Source of the DNA: JTS-RE37 sp963756115
Lineage (GTDB): Bacteria; Bacteroidota; Bacteroidia; Flavobacteriales; Flavobacteriaceae
Assembly: GCA_963756115.1 (NCBI GenBank)
Contig: CAVWMN010000010.1
Location: forward strand, 1,240,001-1,304,000
DNA: 64,000 nt
Reading direction: 5' to 3'
Within the stretch, counting starts at the first letter, position 1. Each line of letters opens with the position of its first letter. Below the pieces are notes generated by a model. It saw nothing but the letters and a program-made list of their open reading frames with translations. It did no database searches and was not told where the DNA came from. Positions 47,800 through 57,032 of the stretch are shown here, piece by piece. The translations under genes and the position numbers were made by a program.

Positions 47800-47977
47800 C
47801 AATTTTAGGATCATCAAAATAAATACCCCCGATACCCTCCGATCCGGCCAACATGCCGATCACAAGGAATATGAGCAAGGTAGGGACCCCGAATTTGTAG
47901 GATGGCTTACCGACAATAACGCTTATCAAAAGCAGTAAAGATCCGACCAGTAATATGTTTTCGATCGTTATGATCAT
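47797..47977 (-). pseudogene. Truncated duplicate of the antiporter 5' end
   Basis: The first 60 codons of the antiporter (MIITIENILLVGSL through YFDDPKIA) are repeated exactly and then run into the REP. It is not a gene of its own but a product of the 502-bp duplication. Confidence 0.85.
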
Positions 47978-48203
47978 TCCCTTGTTTGAATGGTTTTTGC
48001 AAATATAGGGTTTGAAATAAGGTAACCCTTATTAATTTCCCAATGCTCCAGGTTTTTCGCATTAGTTCTCCTATACAGTCAGCAATCCCGGCAATCCCGG
48101 CAATCCCGCGAAGCTTCCCTTAATTCTTTACAAAATCCCCGCTAGCTCCGCTTGAGATGGAAATGCCTGCTCAGGCATAGGATTCCCAGCTGTACGCTTA
48201 CCC

Positions 48204-48239
48204 TAAATAAAAAAGGCAGACAAAAAATTGTCCGCCTTT
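48204..48239 (-). terminator. Terminator of the SusCD unit
   Basis: Minus-strand stem AAAGGC.GACAA / TTGTC.GCCTTT with one internal mismatch and a T-rich tail, 24 bases after the SusD stop. Confidence 0.75.
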
Positions 48240-48262
48240 ACCAAACTAACAGAGACTAGTTT

Positions 48263-50020
48263 TTAATATCCCGGATTCTGTACTAAAAAACCCTGCACTC
48301 CCGAAGCACCATCGATGGCACTTTGTGGTATAGGGAATAACCGTTTATTGGGATCAGAATCGGTTTTATCGGTCCAGGAATCTTCATATTTACCAAAACG
48401 GATTTGGTCGGTTCTCCTGAAACCTTCCCAATACAACTCAAAACCCCGTTCCCGGAACAGGATATCAAGATCAAGGGCATTTAACGCTTCCGGAGTTTGA
48501 TCGGGACGCGCAGTTCTTGAAGTTCTTACGAGGTTCACATCTGCCAGCGCCCCGGCATTATCACCTTTACGTAATTTCGCTTCTGCCCGCATCAGGTATA
48601 CCTCGGCCAACCGCATTAGCACCAAATCCACGCTGCTGAAGTTATTCCCATTGGGGGAAGTTCGGCTAAACTGGTATTTAGAGGCCCTGTACCCCGTATT
48701 GTGCAAAGAACCTTCAAGGGTAAAATTAATATCCAGTGTATAGTTTACATACCCTACATCCCTGTCGGGCCCGTTCCCTTTTCTTTGCTGTACGGGATAG
48801 ATCCTGACCCTGCCGTCATCACAAGTCAGGAATGCACCATCATCACCCTTCCTGGGCCCCCATTGTATGCCCCTTAAAATACCCCGGTCCATTTCAAATT
48901 CTTCGGGTACAACACAATAAAAACTGTTCCCGGTTTCCGTTGCGACTTCCGGTGTGCGACCAGCCAGGTCCAGTAGCTGTTCATCTGGAACTATCGTATT
49001 CTTCTGATAAAACCTGGCGTCAGCCTCCGCAGGGTCCTCCGGACCATACGCATCCACCCAGGTCTGGTAATAATCAGGCGTAATGGCAGGGCCATCCGTT
49101 CCATCTGCACTTGGAAATTCCGGTCGCGGAAACATGGAACCTGCGATGGACCAATACGCCCACCGGCTCTCCTCATTGTCCAGTACGCCCCGTTGATCCA
49201 ATGCAAAGATGAGTTCGGGATTATCCCGGTTGTCATCATTGAAGAGTTCAAAGTATTCAGGGGACAGACTGTACAGGCCGGAGTTTATGACCTTGTCCGC
49301 ATACTCGATTACCTTATCCATATCCGCGGCTGTAAAATCCGGAGTACCGTACGGATCACGGTATATTGGAGCATTCAGATATAATCTTGCCAGGAAGCCC
49401 CACACAGCGCTTTGGGTCATCCGGCCAGATCCCTTATCGGTATTGATAACATCTGCCACAGCCAGGAATTCGCTTTCGATATAATCAATGGCCTCCTGGG
49501 TCCGAAGGACCTCGGATAGCTCGTTTATCGACTCTTTTTTTAACACAAGGCCCCAGCTATCCAGGAGCAACATGTTCAAATATGCCCGCAAGGCTCTCAT
49601 TTCATGTAAGGCGCCGGTGGCTTCGGTATTTCCTTCCTCAGACAACGGTGTAAGTACTTCAATCGCAGCCAGGGTTCTTGAAATATTGGTCGTTAGCTCA
49701 TTCCAGGAGCTCCCCACCAGATCGTTGGTTGGGGTAATTGTATGGGCATGTGTCGCCAGAAATTTACCGCCGTCAAACCAATCTGTACCCCCCCGGTATG
49801 GTAAAATTGCTTCGTCTGAAGCTATTAGTTGCAAACCGTAATAATTCGTATGCCTCCATGTCCATGACACATACCCGTAAGCCGGTGCAATGGCGCCGCT
49901 GATTGCTTCGGCCTGCCCTCCAAATTCTGCTTCATCCAGTCTTACCTCATCTAAATCGGTACAATTCCAATGCAACAGGGAAAAGATTGCCACTAGTGTT
50001 ATTACTATTTTATTTTTCAT
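48263..50020 (-). CDS. RagB/SusD family nutrient-binding lipoprotein
   Basis: 585 residues. Lipobox LLHWNCTDLD (Cys about residue 20). The SusD fold is shown by the helical N-terminal repeats (ALHEMRALRAYLNMLLLDSWG) and C-terminal SusD domain (LMRAEAKLRKGDNAGALADVN, LDILFRERGFELYWEGFRR). It forms the surface lid of the SusC transporter encoded 19 bases upstream. Substrate is likely an organic phosphate or glycan (see the neighbour at 53223), but this is inference. Confidence 0.93.
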   Translation of the reverse strand: MKNKIVITLVAIFSLLHWNCTDLDEVRLDEAEFGGQAEAISGAIAPAYGYVSWTWRHTNYYGLQLIASDEAILPYRGGTDWFDGGKFLATHAHTITPTNDLVGSSWNELTTNISRTLAAIEVLTPLSEEGNTEATGALHEMRALRAYLNMLLLDSWGLVLKKESINELSEVLRTQEAIDYIESEFLAVADVINTDKGSGRMTQSAVWGFLARLYLNAPIYRDPYGTPDFTAADMDKVIEYADKVINSGLYSLSPEYFELFNDDNRDNPELIFALDQRGVLDNEESRWAYWSIAGSMFPRPEFPSADGTDGPAITPDYYQTWVDAYGPEDPAEADARFYQKNTIVPDEQLLDLAGRTPEVATETGNSFYCVVPEEFEMDRGILRGIQWGPRKGDDGAFLTCDDGRVRIYPVQQRKGNGPDRDVGYVNYTLDINFTLEGSLHNTGYRASKYQFSRTSPNGNNFSSVDLVLMRLAEVYLMRAEAKLRKGDNAGALADVNLVRTSRTARPDQTPEALNALDLDILFRERGFELYWEGFRRTDQIRFGKYEDSWTDKTDSDPNKRLFPIPQSAIDGASGVQGFLVQNPGY

Positions 50021-50039
50021 GTTTGAAACAATTTTTTTA

Positions 50040-53012
50040 TTAGAATGATACGTTTAAGCCAAACAGGAATGTCCTGGGGGTAGGATAGGTAAACCGGTCG
50101 ATACCGAAGGTTTGAATACCATCTATTGTGCTCCCGGTATTTACTTCAGGATCAAAACCTGAATAATCGGTTATCACAAATAGGTTTTGCCCGGTTATCG
50201 AAAACCGGATACTATTGGCCAAATCCCCGAATCCGGCTTTTTGCGGATTTAAGGTATAGGCCAAAGTTGCATTGTTCAGTCTCAGGAAACTACCATCTTC
50301 CAGATAACGTGTAGATACTTCATTGGAATTGCTGTTGTCTTCATTCGGGAACTGGGTGGCAAAATCCGTGGTATTCAGGTTCCTGCTGAGCTGACCCCTG
50401 CTGAATAAGGTCATCGCCGTATGGTTGTAGATTTTATTGCCGGAAACCCCGTTAAAGTTCAAACCCAGGGAAAAGGCGTTGTATTTAAAGTTTAGAAAGA
50501 AGGCATACAAAAGATCGGGTAATGCACTGCCTGCAGCGATCCGGTCATTGTCCAGGGACTCGCCGTCCGGAACAACATCCCTAAACTGGTTAAAACCATC
50601 AGTACTTATACCAATAAATTCCTTCATGTAGAAGGTACCAACGGGTTGATCATTGAGATACCCGTTGATGGTAGCACCTGTTTGACCACCACCTTGTGCG
50701 GCCCCGGTGGTGAGGATGGAATAGGGGGAGTTGACAACCTTATTGTCCGTATAGGATATATTACCGCCGATGTTATACGAAAATTCCTTTGTGAAATCAC
50801 TGCTGTAGTCAAGCGCCAATTCAATCCCCGAGTTTTGAATTTCCATATCCTGGATGTTGGTCCAGAATTTTTCGGTGGGCTGAATGGGATCTATCTTAAA
50901 GGCGAACAACACCACATCGCTGGTTACTTTATGAAAGTAATCCAGCGTACCGGACAAGCGGTTGTTCAATAATCCAAAATCCAGGCCAACGGTGGTTTGT
51001 GTGGCAACTTCCCATTTCAGGTCCGGGTTATCAATACGTACAGCCACGGTGCCGAAAGGATAATCATCCAGGGTTGAAGCGTTGGGATTCAGGGGATACG
51101 TGTCATTGTTGTTCTTGGAATCGATAAAACTTGCCAGACTTACTTTACTGTCTATGCCATCCTGGTTTCCCGTCTGACCCCAACTTGCCCGTAATTTCAG
51201 GTTTGTGAACACTGTATTATCGGCCATAAAATTTTCATTGTGTATGTTCCACCCCAACCCGATGGAGGGGAAATATCCATATTTATTGTTCTTTCCGAAT
51301 TTGGAAGAACCATCAGCACGCATGGTTGCAGTTAACAAAAACCTGTTGTCATAGCTGTACTGAACCCGTGCAAAGAATGACTGTAATTCATTTTTGACAG
51401 CAATTGAATTGAGGGTGGTAGGGAGGGTTTCCGTACTGATCTGGTCCTGGTACCTGGGTTCGATCCCGTTATTGGCAAAACCTTCCAGGGACAATACCTT
51501 TTGCGCAAAATCGGTTTCCTGGTACGAATGGCCTGCCAGTGCAACCATGTTATGAGGGCCTGCTTCAAAGGCATAGGTAAGGGTATTCTCCACCAAAAAA
51601 TTGCTGTTGGAAGTGGTAAAGGTGTTCAAATACCCATTTTCGCTTCCTTCCAGCAACACAAAAGGTATCTGCTGCTGATCACGGGAGGTGGTAGTATAAT
51701 CCACACCCAGGTTCAATTTATACGTTAGTCCTTTAATGATTTCCAAGGAAGGCGCAATATTCCCCAGAATGCGGTTACTGTTCGCTTCATCCAGGTATAT
51801 ACGGTTACGTGTTAGCGGATTCAGTCGTTCGTCCAAAAATGTAGGCTCCCCGTTCGTGAATACCGGAATAGTCGGGTTCAACTGTAACATATCCGATGTC
51901 GTTGCGGTTGCATCGGGCCGTTCGTTTAATACCCGTGACGCCGTTAAGTTAAAATCCACATTGAAGCGTCCGTCCAAAGCTTTTTGGGTCAGGTTTACCC
52001 TACCCGAATAGCGTTTCAACGAACTGTTTTCGAATATACCTTCCTGGTTATCGAGACCGGTGGATATAAAATATGAAAACCTTTCACTGGCAGCACCGCC
52101 CATGGAGAAATTCACATTCTTGGAGATCCCGGTTCTGGTCAGCTCGTCCTGCCAATCGGTATTTGCGCCCTGGTCGTCTACTGTTCCACCAACGGCAGCA
52201 ACCTGCGTCCTGAATTCTGAAGCGCTGAAAACATCGATTTTATTTGATATTGAAGAAATTGCGGAGGAAACGGATAAATTCATCTCCGTTTTCCCGGATT
52301 TGCCTTTTTTGGTGGTGATTACGACCACCCCATTGGCGGCACGTGCCCCGTAAATTGCCGTGGCAGACGCATCCTTTAAAACATCTATGGATGCGATATC
52401 CTGGGGGTTGATAAAGTTCAGGGGATTGGATTCCAGCCCTGTTGCACTGTTATCGATAACAAATCCATCGATCACAAAGAGCGGGGTTGTACCCGATCGA
52501 AGGCTACCCACCCCACGAATGATGATATTTTGTGCAGCACCGGGTTCCCCGCTTACAGAAGTAACATTGACACCCGCTAATTTACCCTGTACAAGTTGTC
52601 CGGGGTTTGCCACCACTCCCTGATTGAAATCTTCACTTTTTATGGAGGCGATGGAACCGGTTACATCCGATTTTTTCTGGGTCCCGTACCCAACAACCAC
52701 TACATCCTCCAACTGCGTGGCATCTTCGGTCAGCTGCAAGGTTACAGTAGTCTGCCCGTTCAGCGGTAATTCTGTTGTAGTATACCCCAGGTAGGAAACT
52801 ACCAGGACCGCATTTTGATTGGTAACACTAATCGTAAAATTACCGTCAAAGTCTGTCGTGGTCCCATTGGCAGTTCCTTTTTCCAGAACAGTTGCGCCCG
52901 GGAGGGGACTATCCTGATCGTCGGTTACTGTACCGGTCACCAGGGTTTGGGCCCAGGTAACCGAAGTTATACCAAGGAATAGAATCAGCATTAAAAATTG
53001 ATTTTTCTTCAT
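50040..53012 (-). CDS. SusC/RagA family TonB-linked outer-membrane protein
   Basis: 990 residues. Signal peptide (LMLILFLGITSVTWAQ), CarboxypepD_reg-like domain (VTGTVTDDQDSPLPGATVLEK), TonB-box-like linker (TQLEDVVVVGYGTQKKSDVTG), plug (PGAAQNIIIRGVGSLRSG...ATAIYGARAANGVVVITTKKG) and 22-strand barrel ending FLFGLNVSF. Imports oligomers or other large nutrients with SusD and TonB energy. Promoter side faces the phosphodiesterase-phosphatase gene. Confidence 0.95.
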   Translation of the reverse strand: MKKNQFLMLILFLGITSVTWAQTLVTGTVTDDQDSPLPGATVLEKGTANGTTTDFDGNFTISVTNQNAVLVVSYLGYTTTELPLNGQTTVTLQLTEDATQLEDVVVVGYGTQKKSDVTGSIASIKSEDFNQGVVANPGQLVQGKLAGVNVTSVSGEPGAAQNIIIRGVGSLRSGTTPLFVIDGFVIDNSATGLESNPLNFINPQDIASIDVLKDASATAIYGARAANGVVVITTKKGKSGKTEMNLSVSSAISSISNKIDVFSASEFRTQVAAVGGTVDDQGANTDWQDELTRTGISKNVNFSMGGAASERFSYFISTGLDNQEGIFENSSLKRYSGRVNLTQKALDGRFNVDFNLTASRVLNERPDATATTSDMLQLNPTIPVFTNGEPTFLDERLNPLTRNRIYLDEANSNRILGNIAPSLEIIKGLTYKLNLGVDYTTTSRDQQQIPFVLLEGSENGYLNTFTTSNSNFLVENTLTYAFEAGPHNMVALAGHSYQETDFAQKVLSLEGFANNGIEPRYQDQISTETLPTTLNSIAVKNELQSFFARVQYSYDNRFLLTATMRADGSSKFGKNNKYGYFPSIGLGWNIHNENFMADNTVFTNLKLRASWGQTGNQDGIDSKVSLASFIDSKNNNDTYPLNPNASTLDDYPFGTVAVRIDNPDLKWEVATQTTVGLDFGLLNNRLSGTLDYFHKVTSDVVLFAFKIDPIQPTEKFWTNIQDMEIQNSGIELALDYSSDFTKEFSYNIGGNISYTDNKVVNSPYSILTTGAAQGGGQTGATINGYLNDQPVGTFYMKEFIGISTDGFNQFRDVVPDGESLDNDRIAAGSALPDLLYAFFLNFKYNAFSLGLNFNGVSGNKIYNHTAMTLFSRGQLSRNLNTTDFATQFPNEDNSNSNEVSTRYLEDGSFLRLNNATLAYTLNPQKAGFGDLANSIRFSITGQNLFVITDYSGFDPEVNTGSTIDGIQTFGIDRFTYPTPRTFLFGLNVSF

Positions 53013-53040
53013 TTTTTTGGCTGTTTAGATTAGTTAATAT

Positions 53041-53054
53041 GCTAACAAATTAGC
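53041..53054. promoter_or_regulatory. Inverted repeat in the SusC promoter
   Basis: GCTAA-CAAA-TTAGC, a 5-bp inverted repeat 28 bases upstream of the SusC start in the divergent region. A possible regulator site, unproven. Confidence 0.3.
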
Positions 53055-53187
53055 AATAATATAATAATGATCAGAAAATTTGATAATAAAAACATAGGCA
53101 AGGCTTTGCATCTAACCTCCCGTTACTATCATTTATAGTAGTTTTATATTCTGAATTAAAGCTGTAGTATCAGCAACATTGGATAGC

Positions 53188-53195
53188 TAATTTTG
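53188..53195 (+). promoter_or_regulatory. -7 box of the phosphodiesterase-phosphatase gene
   Basis: TAATTTTG matches TAnnTTTG. Transcription would start near 53202, so the ATGs at 53223 or 53226 are better start candidates than the one at 53202. Confidence 0.4.
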
Positions 53196-53222
53196 TGGTC
53201 GATGAAATTTAAAATTTTCCAA

Positions 53223-55025
53223 ATGATGAAATTCAAAATAAAGGATACCCTGGCCCTTATATGCTGTATTGCGATCCAATACGGGCAGGCACAGGATATT
53301 AAAATACATTCCCATAACGATTACTATCAAAGTGTCCCGTTCTGGAATGCTTTCGGAAATGGCCTAAACTCCATTGAAGTGGATATTTTCTTAAAGAACG
53401 ATACGTTATATGCAACACATGGCGAAGCGGAAATCAGGCCAAACCGGACCATGGAGAACTTGTATTTACAGCCCATTCAAACAGCGATATCCCTAGAACT
53501 GGACGGCCCAAAAGAATTGCAGCTCCTAGTGGATATAAAATCAGAATCGCGCTCCACCCTGGAGAACCTGGTTTCCCTATTACAGAATTATCCGGATATC
53601 ATTGCCAACAGGAACCTGTCCCTTGTCATTTCAGGCAACAGGCCCCCTCCCCGGGAGTATATCAATTACCCGGACTACATCCTGTTCGATTACCAAAGCC
53701 TGGAGGATGCCGGTGATCCGGAAATTTGGAAAAAGATTGCGCTGATCAGTCTCGATTTCAAAGGGTATTCCCCCTGGAACGGTAAGGGAAGATTGACTGC
53801 CAGGGATTACAATGTGGTCAAAGCGGCGGTAGAGAAAGCCCACAGCTACGGCAAACCCTTCCGGTTTTGGGCTACCCCCGATTCAAAAAGTGCCTGGAAA
53901 GCATTTACGGACCTGGGCATTGATTTTATCAATACAGATAAGCCTTTCGAGGCATCTACCTATCTAAAAACCCTGCCGGATCGGGTGTATTACAATACCA
54001 TAAGCTCGGAGGTTTATAACCCTACCTATGTTACAGACCAAAAAACAGCGCCGGTACAGAACGTGATCCTCCTGATTGGGGATGGTAACGGATTAACCCA
54101 GATTTCTTCATCCGTTTTGGCCAGTGGGGGCCAATTAACCCTCACACAGTTAAAAAGTATCGGCTTTTTAAAAACCCAGTCGGCGGATGATTTCACAACG
54201 GACTCTGCGGCTGCGGGAACCGCATTGGCAACCGGTAAGAAAACGAATAATCGTGCAATCGGCCTGGATGCCTCCGGTCAGCCGCTGGAGAATATAACAG
54301 AACTGCTTTCTGAACACGATTATGAAACAGGATGCATCACCACAGATAAGATCACCGGCGCTACCCCTGCTGCCTTTTATGCGCATACAAATGACCGGTC
54401 GGAGGTAGAACAAATTGCTGCAGACTTAGTAAAAAGCAAGCTTTCCCTGTTTGTTGGAGGTGGCGCGACTGATTTTCCCAATCCACAAATGCTGAGCGGT
54501 TTTTCCATGCTAAGCTCACTTGATGCGCTTGGGCAAAACAGGGATGCCAGGGTCGGGCATTTTCTGGCGGATAAAGAAGTACCCGGAGTTTTGGAGGGAC
54601 GGGTCAATGCCCTGGCTGAAGCGGTTACAAATGGTTTGGAATTTTTATATGCCAAAGCCAGACCGTTCTTTTTAGTGGTCGAGGGCGCCCAGATCGACAG
54701 CTATAGCCATCTCAATAAAGTTGCGGGCATAGTATCGGAAGGGATCGATTTTGACCGGGCCGTAACAGAGGCTGTAAAGTTTGCCGACAAAACGGGCAAT
54801 ACGCTGGTTATTGTTACGGCAGATCATGAAACATCCGGCTTTAGTATCCCCCAGGGGAATATGGACAAGCAGATGATCGAAGGGGATTTTACAACAGATG
54901 ACCATACAGGTGTTATGGTGCCCATTTTTGCTTACGGCCCGCATTCTCAGGAATTTCAGGGGGTATATGAGAACAGCGAAGTATTTGGTAAAATTCTTAA
55001 AGTACTTCAGATCAAGCGAGATTGA
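53223..55025 (+). CDS. Exported GDPD-like phosphodiesterase fused to alkaline phosphatase
   Basis: About 600 residues; starts at 53202, 53223 and 53226 are possible. Signal peptide ends before QDIKIHSHNDYY. N-terminal half: PI-PLC/GDPD-type TIM barrel (HSHNDY, EVDIFLKNDTLYATHG, LVDIKSE). From about residue 280, an alkaline phosphatase: metal Asp in ILLIGDGNG, nucleophile Ser in TDSAAAGTALATG, VEGAQIDSYSH, VTADHETSG and DDHTG. The pair of activities would free a phosphomonoester from a diester and then phosphate, in the periplasm or at the surface. It is divergent from SusCD, suggesting phosphorus or phospho-compound scavenging. Confidence 0.88.
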   Translation: MMKFKIKDTLALICCIAIQYGQAQDIKIHSHNDYYQSVPFWNAFGNGLNSIEVDIFLKNDTLYATHGEAEIRPNRTMENLYLQPIQTAISLELDGPKELQLLVDIKSESRSTLENLVSLLQNYPDIIANRNLSLVISGNRPPPREYINYPDYILFDYQSLEDAGDPEIWKKIALISLDFKGYSPWNGKGRLTARDYNVVKAAVEKAHSYGKPFRFWATPDSKSAWKAFTDLGIDFINTDKPFEASTYLKTLPDRVYYNTISSEVYNPTYVTDQKTAPVQNVILLIGDGNGLTQISSSVLASGGQLTLTQLKSIGFLKTQSADDFTTDSAAAGTALATGKKTNNRAIGLDASGQPLENITELLSEHDYETGCITTDKITGATPAAFYAHTNDRSEVEQIAADLVKSKLSLFVGGGATDFPNPQMLSGFSMLSSLDALGQNRDARVGHFLADKEVPGVLEGRVNALAEAVTNGLEFLYAKARPFFLVVEGAQIDSYSHLNKVAGIVSEGIDFDRAVTEAVKFADKTGNTLVIVTADHETSGFSIPQGNMDKQMIEGDFTTDDHTGVMVPIFAYGPHSQEFQGVYENSEVFGKILKVLQIKRD

Positions 55026-55124
55026 GCTATGGCTTGTCTTTTAATGGCTTTAGAAGCAGGTTCGACTAAATATGGCCAGGGTCCCCCGTTGGCGAAGGTT
55101 TAGATAGGCTTTCGTATTCAGAAT

Positions 55125-55228
55125 GGCACTCGTCACAGACGAGCGCTACAGACTAGCGCTAGTTTGTGATTTTTCGGATAGGTCTTTTATTCAGAATAGC
55201 ACTCGTCTGAGACGAGCGCCAGCGTGGG
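55125..55228 (+). repeat. Two REP units, no transposase
   Basis: 55125-55150 (GGCACTCGTC-N3-GACGAGCGCT) and 55198-55228 (AGCACTCGTC-N3-GACGAGCGCC), both preceded by TATTCAGAAT or TTATTCAGAA. The same family as the RAYT-linked units. Confidence 0.75.
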
Positions 55229-55417
55229 GAATGAATCTGGTCTATGGATTAAAGGCAAAGATTAGCATTGGAATTCATAAAGAACTTACATCTGCAAATA
55301 ACACGAAATTTCCCAAAAATTGAAAATTATTTCAACGCTGTATCTAAAGCTGACATAAGTCATAAAATAGCCTGCCAATCCCTGCTAATTTTGTCCTGTA
55401 ATATTAAAATAACAGGT

Positions 55418-55702
55418 ATGACAGCTTTATCAAGATTTGAAAAAGATTTTACAGAAAACATTATGGGTTATTCAGCATTAGGGATAATACTTTCCACGTG
55501 CCTGGGTTCAATTGCCATTTTTCAAATATTAAAAATCGGTCACGGGTTTTTAGAGTTGACACTTGTAATGGTTTGTGTAGCAATTTGTACAATACACAAC
55601 GCTGCTATCTTAACGTTACAAAAACCAGCGCTAATATTTAAACTCTTAGTGACCAGTACCATTATTAATGGTTTTGTAATAATTACAAGCCTGTTTATAT
55701 GA
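55418..55702 (+). CDS. Small two-to-three-helix membrane protein
   Basis: 94 residues from the ATG at 55418 (MTALSRFEKDFTENIMGYSALG); the longer upstream frame has no features. Hydrophobic helices near residues 20-35, 45-60 and 70-92. The N-terminal FEKDFTENIMGYSAL is a conserved-looking flavobacterial motif, with no known function. Located between REP clusters. Confidence 0.6.
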   Translation: MTALSRFEKDFTENIMGYSALGIILSTCLGSIAIFQILKIGHGFLELTLVMVCVAICTIHNAAILTLQKPALIFKLLVTSTIINGFVIITSLFI

Positions 55703-56030
55703 AACGTGATGTTTATTTAGTCTCTCAATACAACGTTCCAGGCCCGCGATAAACATGCTATATTACAGTCCCCTATGCAGATAGAAATACCTTTTCAGTT
55801 TCAGTTCGGGAAAAAATTTTGTTGGAAGGACCAGGAAAAACAAGAAAGGTGAGATAATTTTTTAAGAAGGTGAGCCCCGGGGTGATAGGTTTACGCTCGT
55901 ACCTCGCGAGGTCCTGTCCGGATAGTTATCGGGCAGGGCGGTGCTTAACAAAAGTCGGAAGCCGCCCGATACGTATTCCACTACAAACTGCAGGCTGCTA
56001 CTCCCCGCTGCCAACTAAAACAGTGTACCA
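55703..56030. other. Intergenic stretch with a common flavobacterial hairpin
   Basis: Non-coding. It contains the imperfect palindrome CCTGTCCGGATA / TATCGGGCAGG at 55913-55937, of a type frequent in this family. Confidence 0.5.
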
Positions 56031-56492
56031 CCCCGCTGGTGCTCGTCTGCGACGGGTGCCGTAGGAGTAATTAACTTAAGCGCAGCACCTGAAAGCTTTA
56101 GTTGGCACTGCTATTTCTTTACAATGCTGTCGGCTATCTTTAGGCGGTGAGCAGAAACTATAAGTTTCATAATCCAGCAGCGGCCTATTTCGTTTCGTTC
56201 GCAACCGTGTATTGGATTGATGTCTTCACAAGGAAAGCTTATTTCAAGACACTGGCTGATGGCATAACATACTGCCGTAAACACAAAGGCATGGTACGCT
56301 ATGCCTATTGTATTATGCCAAGTCCAGATTGGCACTCGTCACAGACGAGCGCCAGCGCAGGGTTGATCGTTCAGACAGGCTTTCGTATTCAGATTGGCAC
56401 TCGTCACAGACGAGCGCCAGCGAGGGATGTTGATCGTTCAGACAGGCTTTCGTATTCAGATTGGCACTCGTCACAGACGAGCGCCAGCGAGG
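56031..56492. mobile_element. Deleted RAYT element with three tandem REPs
   Basis: Inverted REP (56031-56060), RAYT 5' part, then three direct REPs (56331-56361, 56396-56426, 56463-56492) in 65-67 base units with GTTGATCGTTCAGACAGGC spacers. The transposase is cut just before its HUH motif, so this is a non-autonomous derivative of the 47-kb element. Confidence 0.75.
56147..56322 (+). pseudogene. Truncated RAYT transposase
   Basis: 59 codons nearly identical to the start of the 47-kb RAYT (SRNYKFHNPAAAYFVSFAT through YCIMPS) and then REP sequence in frame to a stop at 56509. The HUH residues and the catalytic Tyr are lost. Confidence 0.85.
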
Positions 56493-56509
56493 ATTTTTTT
56501 TTCGATTAA

Positions 56510-56992
56510 TCAATTGTGGATGATAACAAGTTGGTCTTTTTTAAGCGCTATATCTACCTTAACACCATATTCCAAGCCATCTATTCTTGGAAGGATTAGT
56601 TCAAGCATATTCGGTATTTGAACATGATCTTCCTTGGTTTCGGGATCGGGCATATAAACCAAACCTTTATAGGTTTTATCCTTATAATGCAGGGTTACAT
56701 CAAAAAAATAAAAATTCTCTGGAGGTATATAATCCGACCAATCTATGTTCTTAAAAAAATGTTTGGGCTTCTTTATTTCATAGGAGCAAGGTGAAATATC
56801 TAAATTGATAGTACCCATGAAGTAGTTACTTAAATCGATACCTCGGTCTAGAAAATGCTTAAATTGATGTTTTAAAGTTCCTTCCGGATATCGCTCATCC
56901 TTTCCTTTTCCGGATGCAACACCATGACCCGGCTTTATTTCACCGCGAACCAGGGCGTAATTAATTGATGCTGCTTTTTTTGCATTTTCCAT
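56510..56992 (-). CDS. Hypothetical protein, possibly riboflavin-kinase-like fold
   Basis: 160 residues from the ATG at 56992 (MENAKKAASINYAL). No signal or membrane segments. RGEIKPGHGVASGKGKDERYP and later GTINLDISPCSYE recall the Gly-rich and GTLNL segments of archaeal CTP-dependent riboflavin kinases, but the match is weak. It lies 40 bases after the polyol dehydrogenase on the same strand, and right beside the REP array, so it may be the last gene of that operon. Function unproven. Confidence 0.55.
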   Translation of the reverse strand: MENAKKAASINYALVRGEIKPGHGVASGKGKDERYPEGTLKHQFKHFLDRGIDLSNYFMGTINLDISPCSYEIKKPKHFFKNIDWSDYIPPENFYFFDVTLHYKDKTYKGLVYMPDPETKEDHVQIPNMLELILPRIDGLEYGVKVDIALKKDQLVIIHN

Positions 56993-57032
56993 CCGTAAAA
57001 TGACCAAAATTAACGATTTTAATATGGGTAAT

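Larger units (their letters stand above)
47797..48298. repeat. 502-bp direct repeat, right copy
   Basis: Right copy of 46520-47021, offset 1,277 bases. Its right end lies in the intact SusD 3' end. Confidence 0.9.

Noticed and set aside
47789..47977. Separate small membrane-protein gene
   Set aside because: It is an exact copy of the antiporter N-terminus produced by the 502-bp duplication.
53193..53222. Upstream GTG/ATG starts of the phosphodiesterase-phosphatase fusion
   Set aside because: A TAATTTTG box ends at 53195, which would put these starts at or before the transcription start.
55125..56492. Possible CRISPR array from regularly spaced palindromic repeats
   Set aside because: Units are few, spacers are themselves repeated, no cas gene is present, and the units match the ends of RAYT elements. 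They are REPs.
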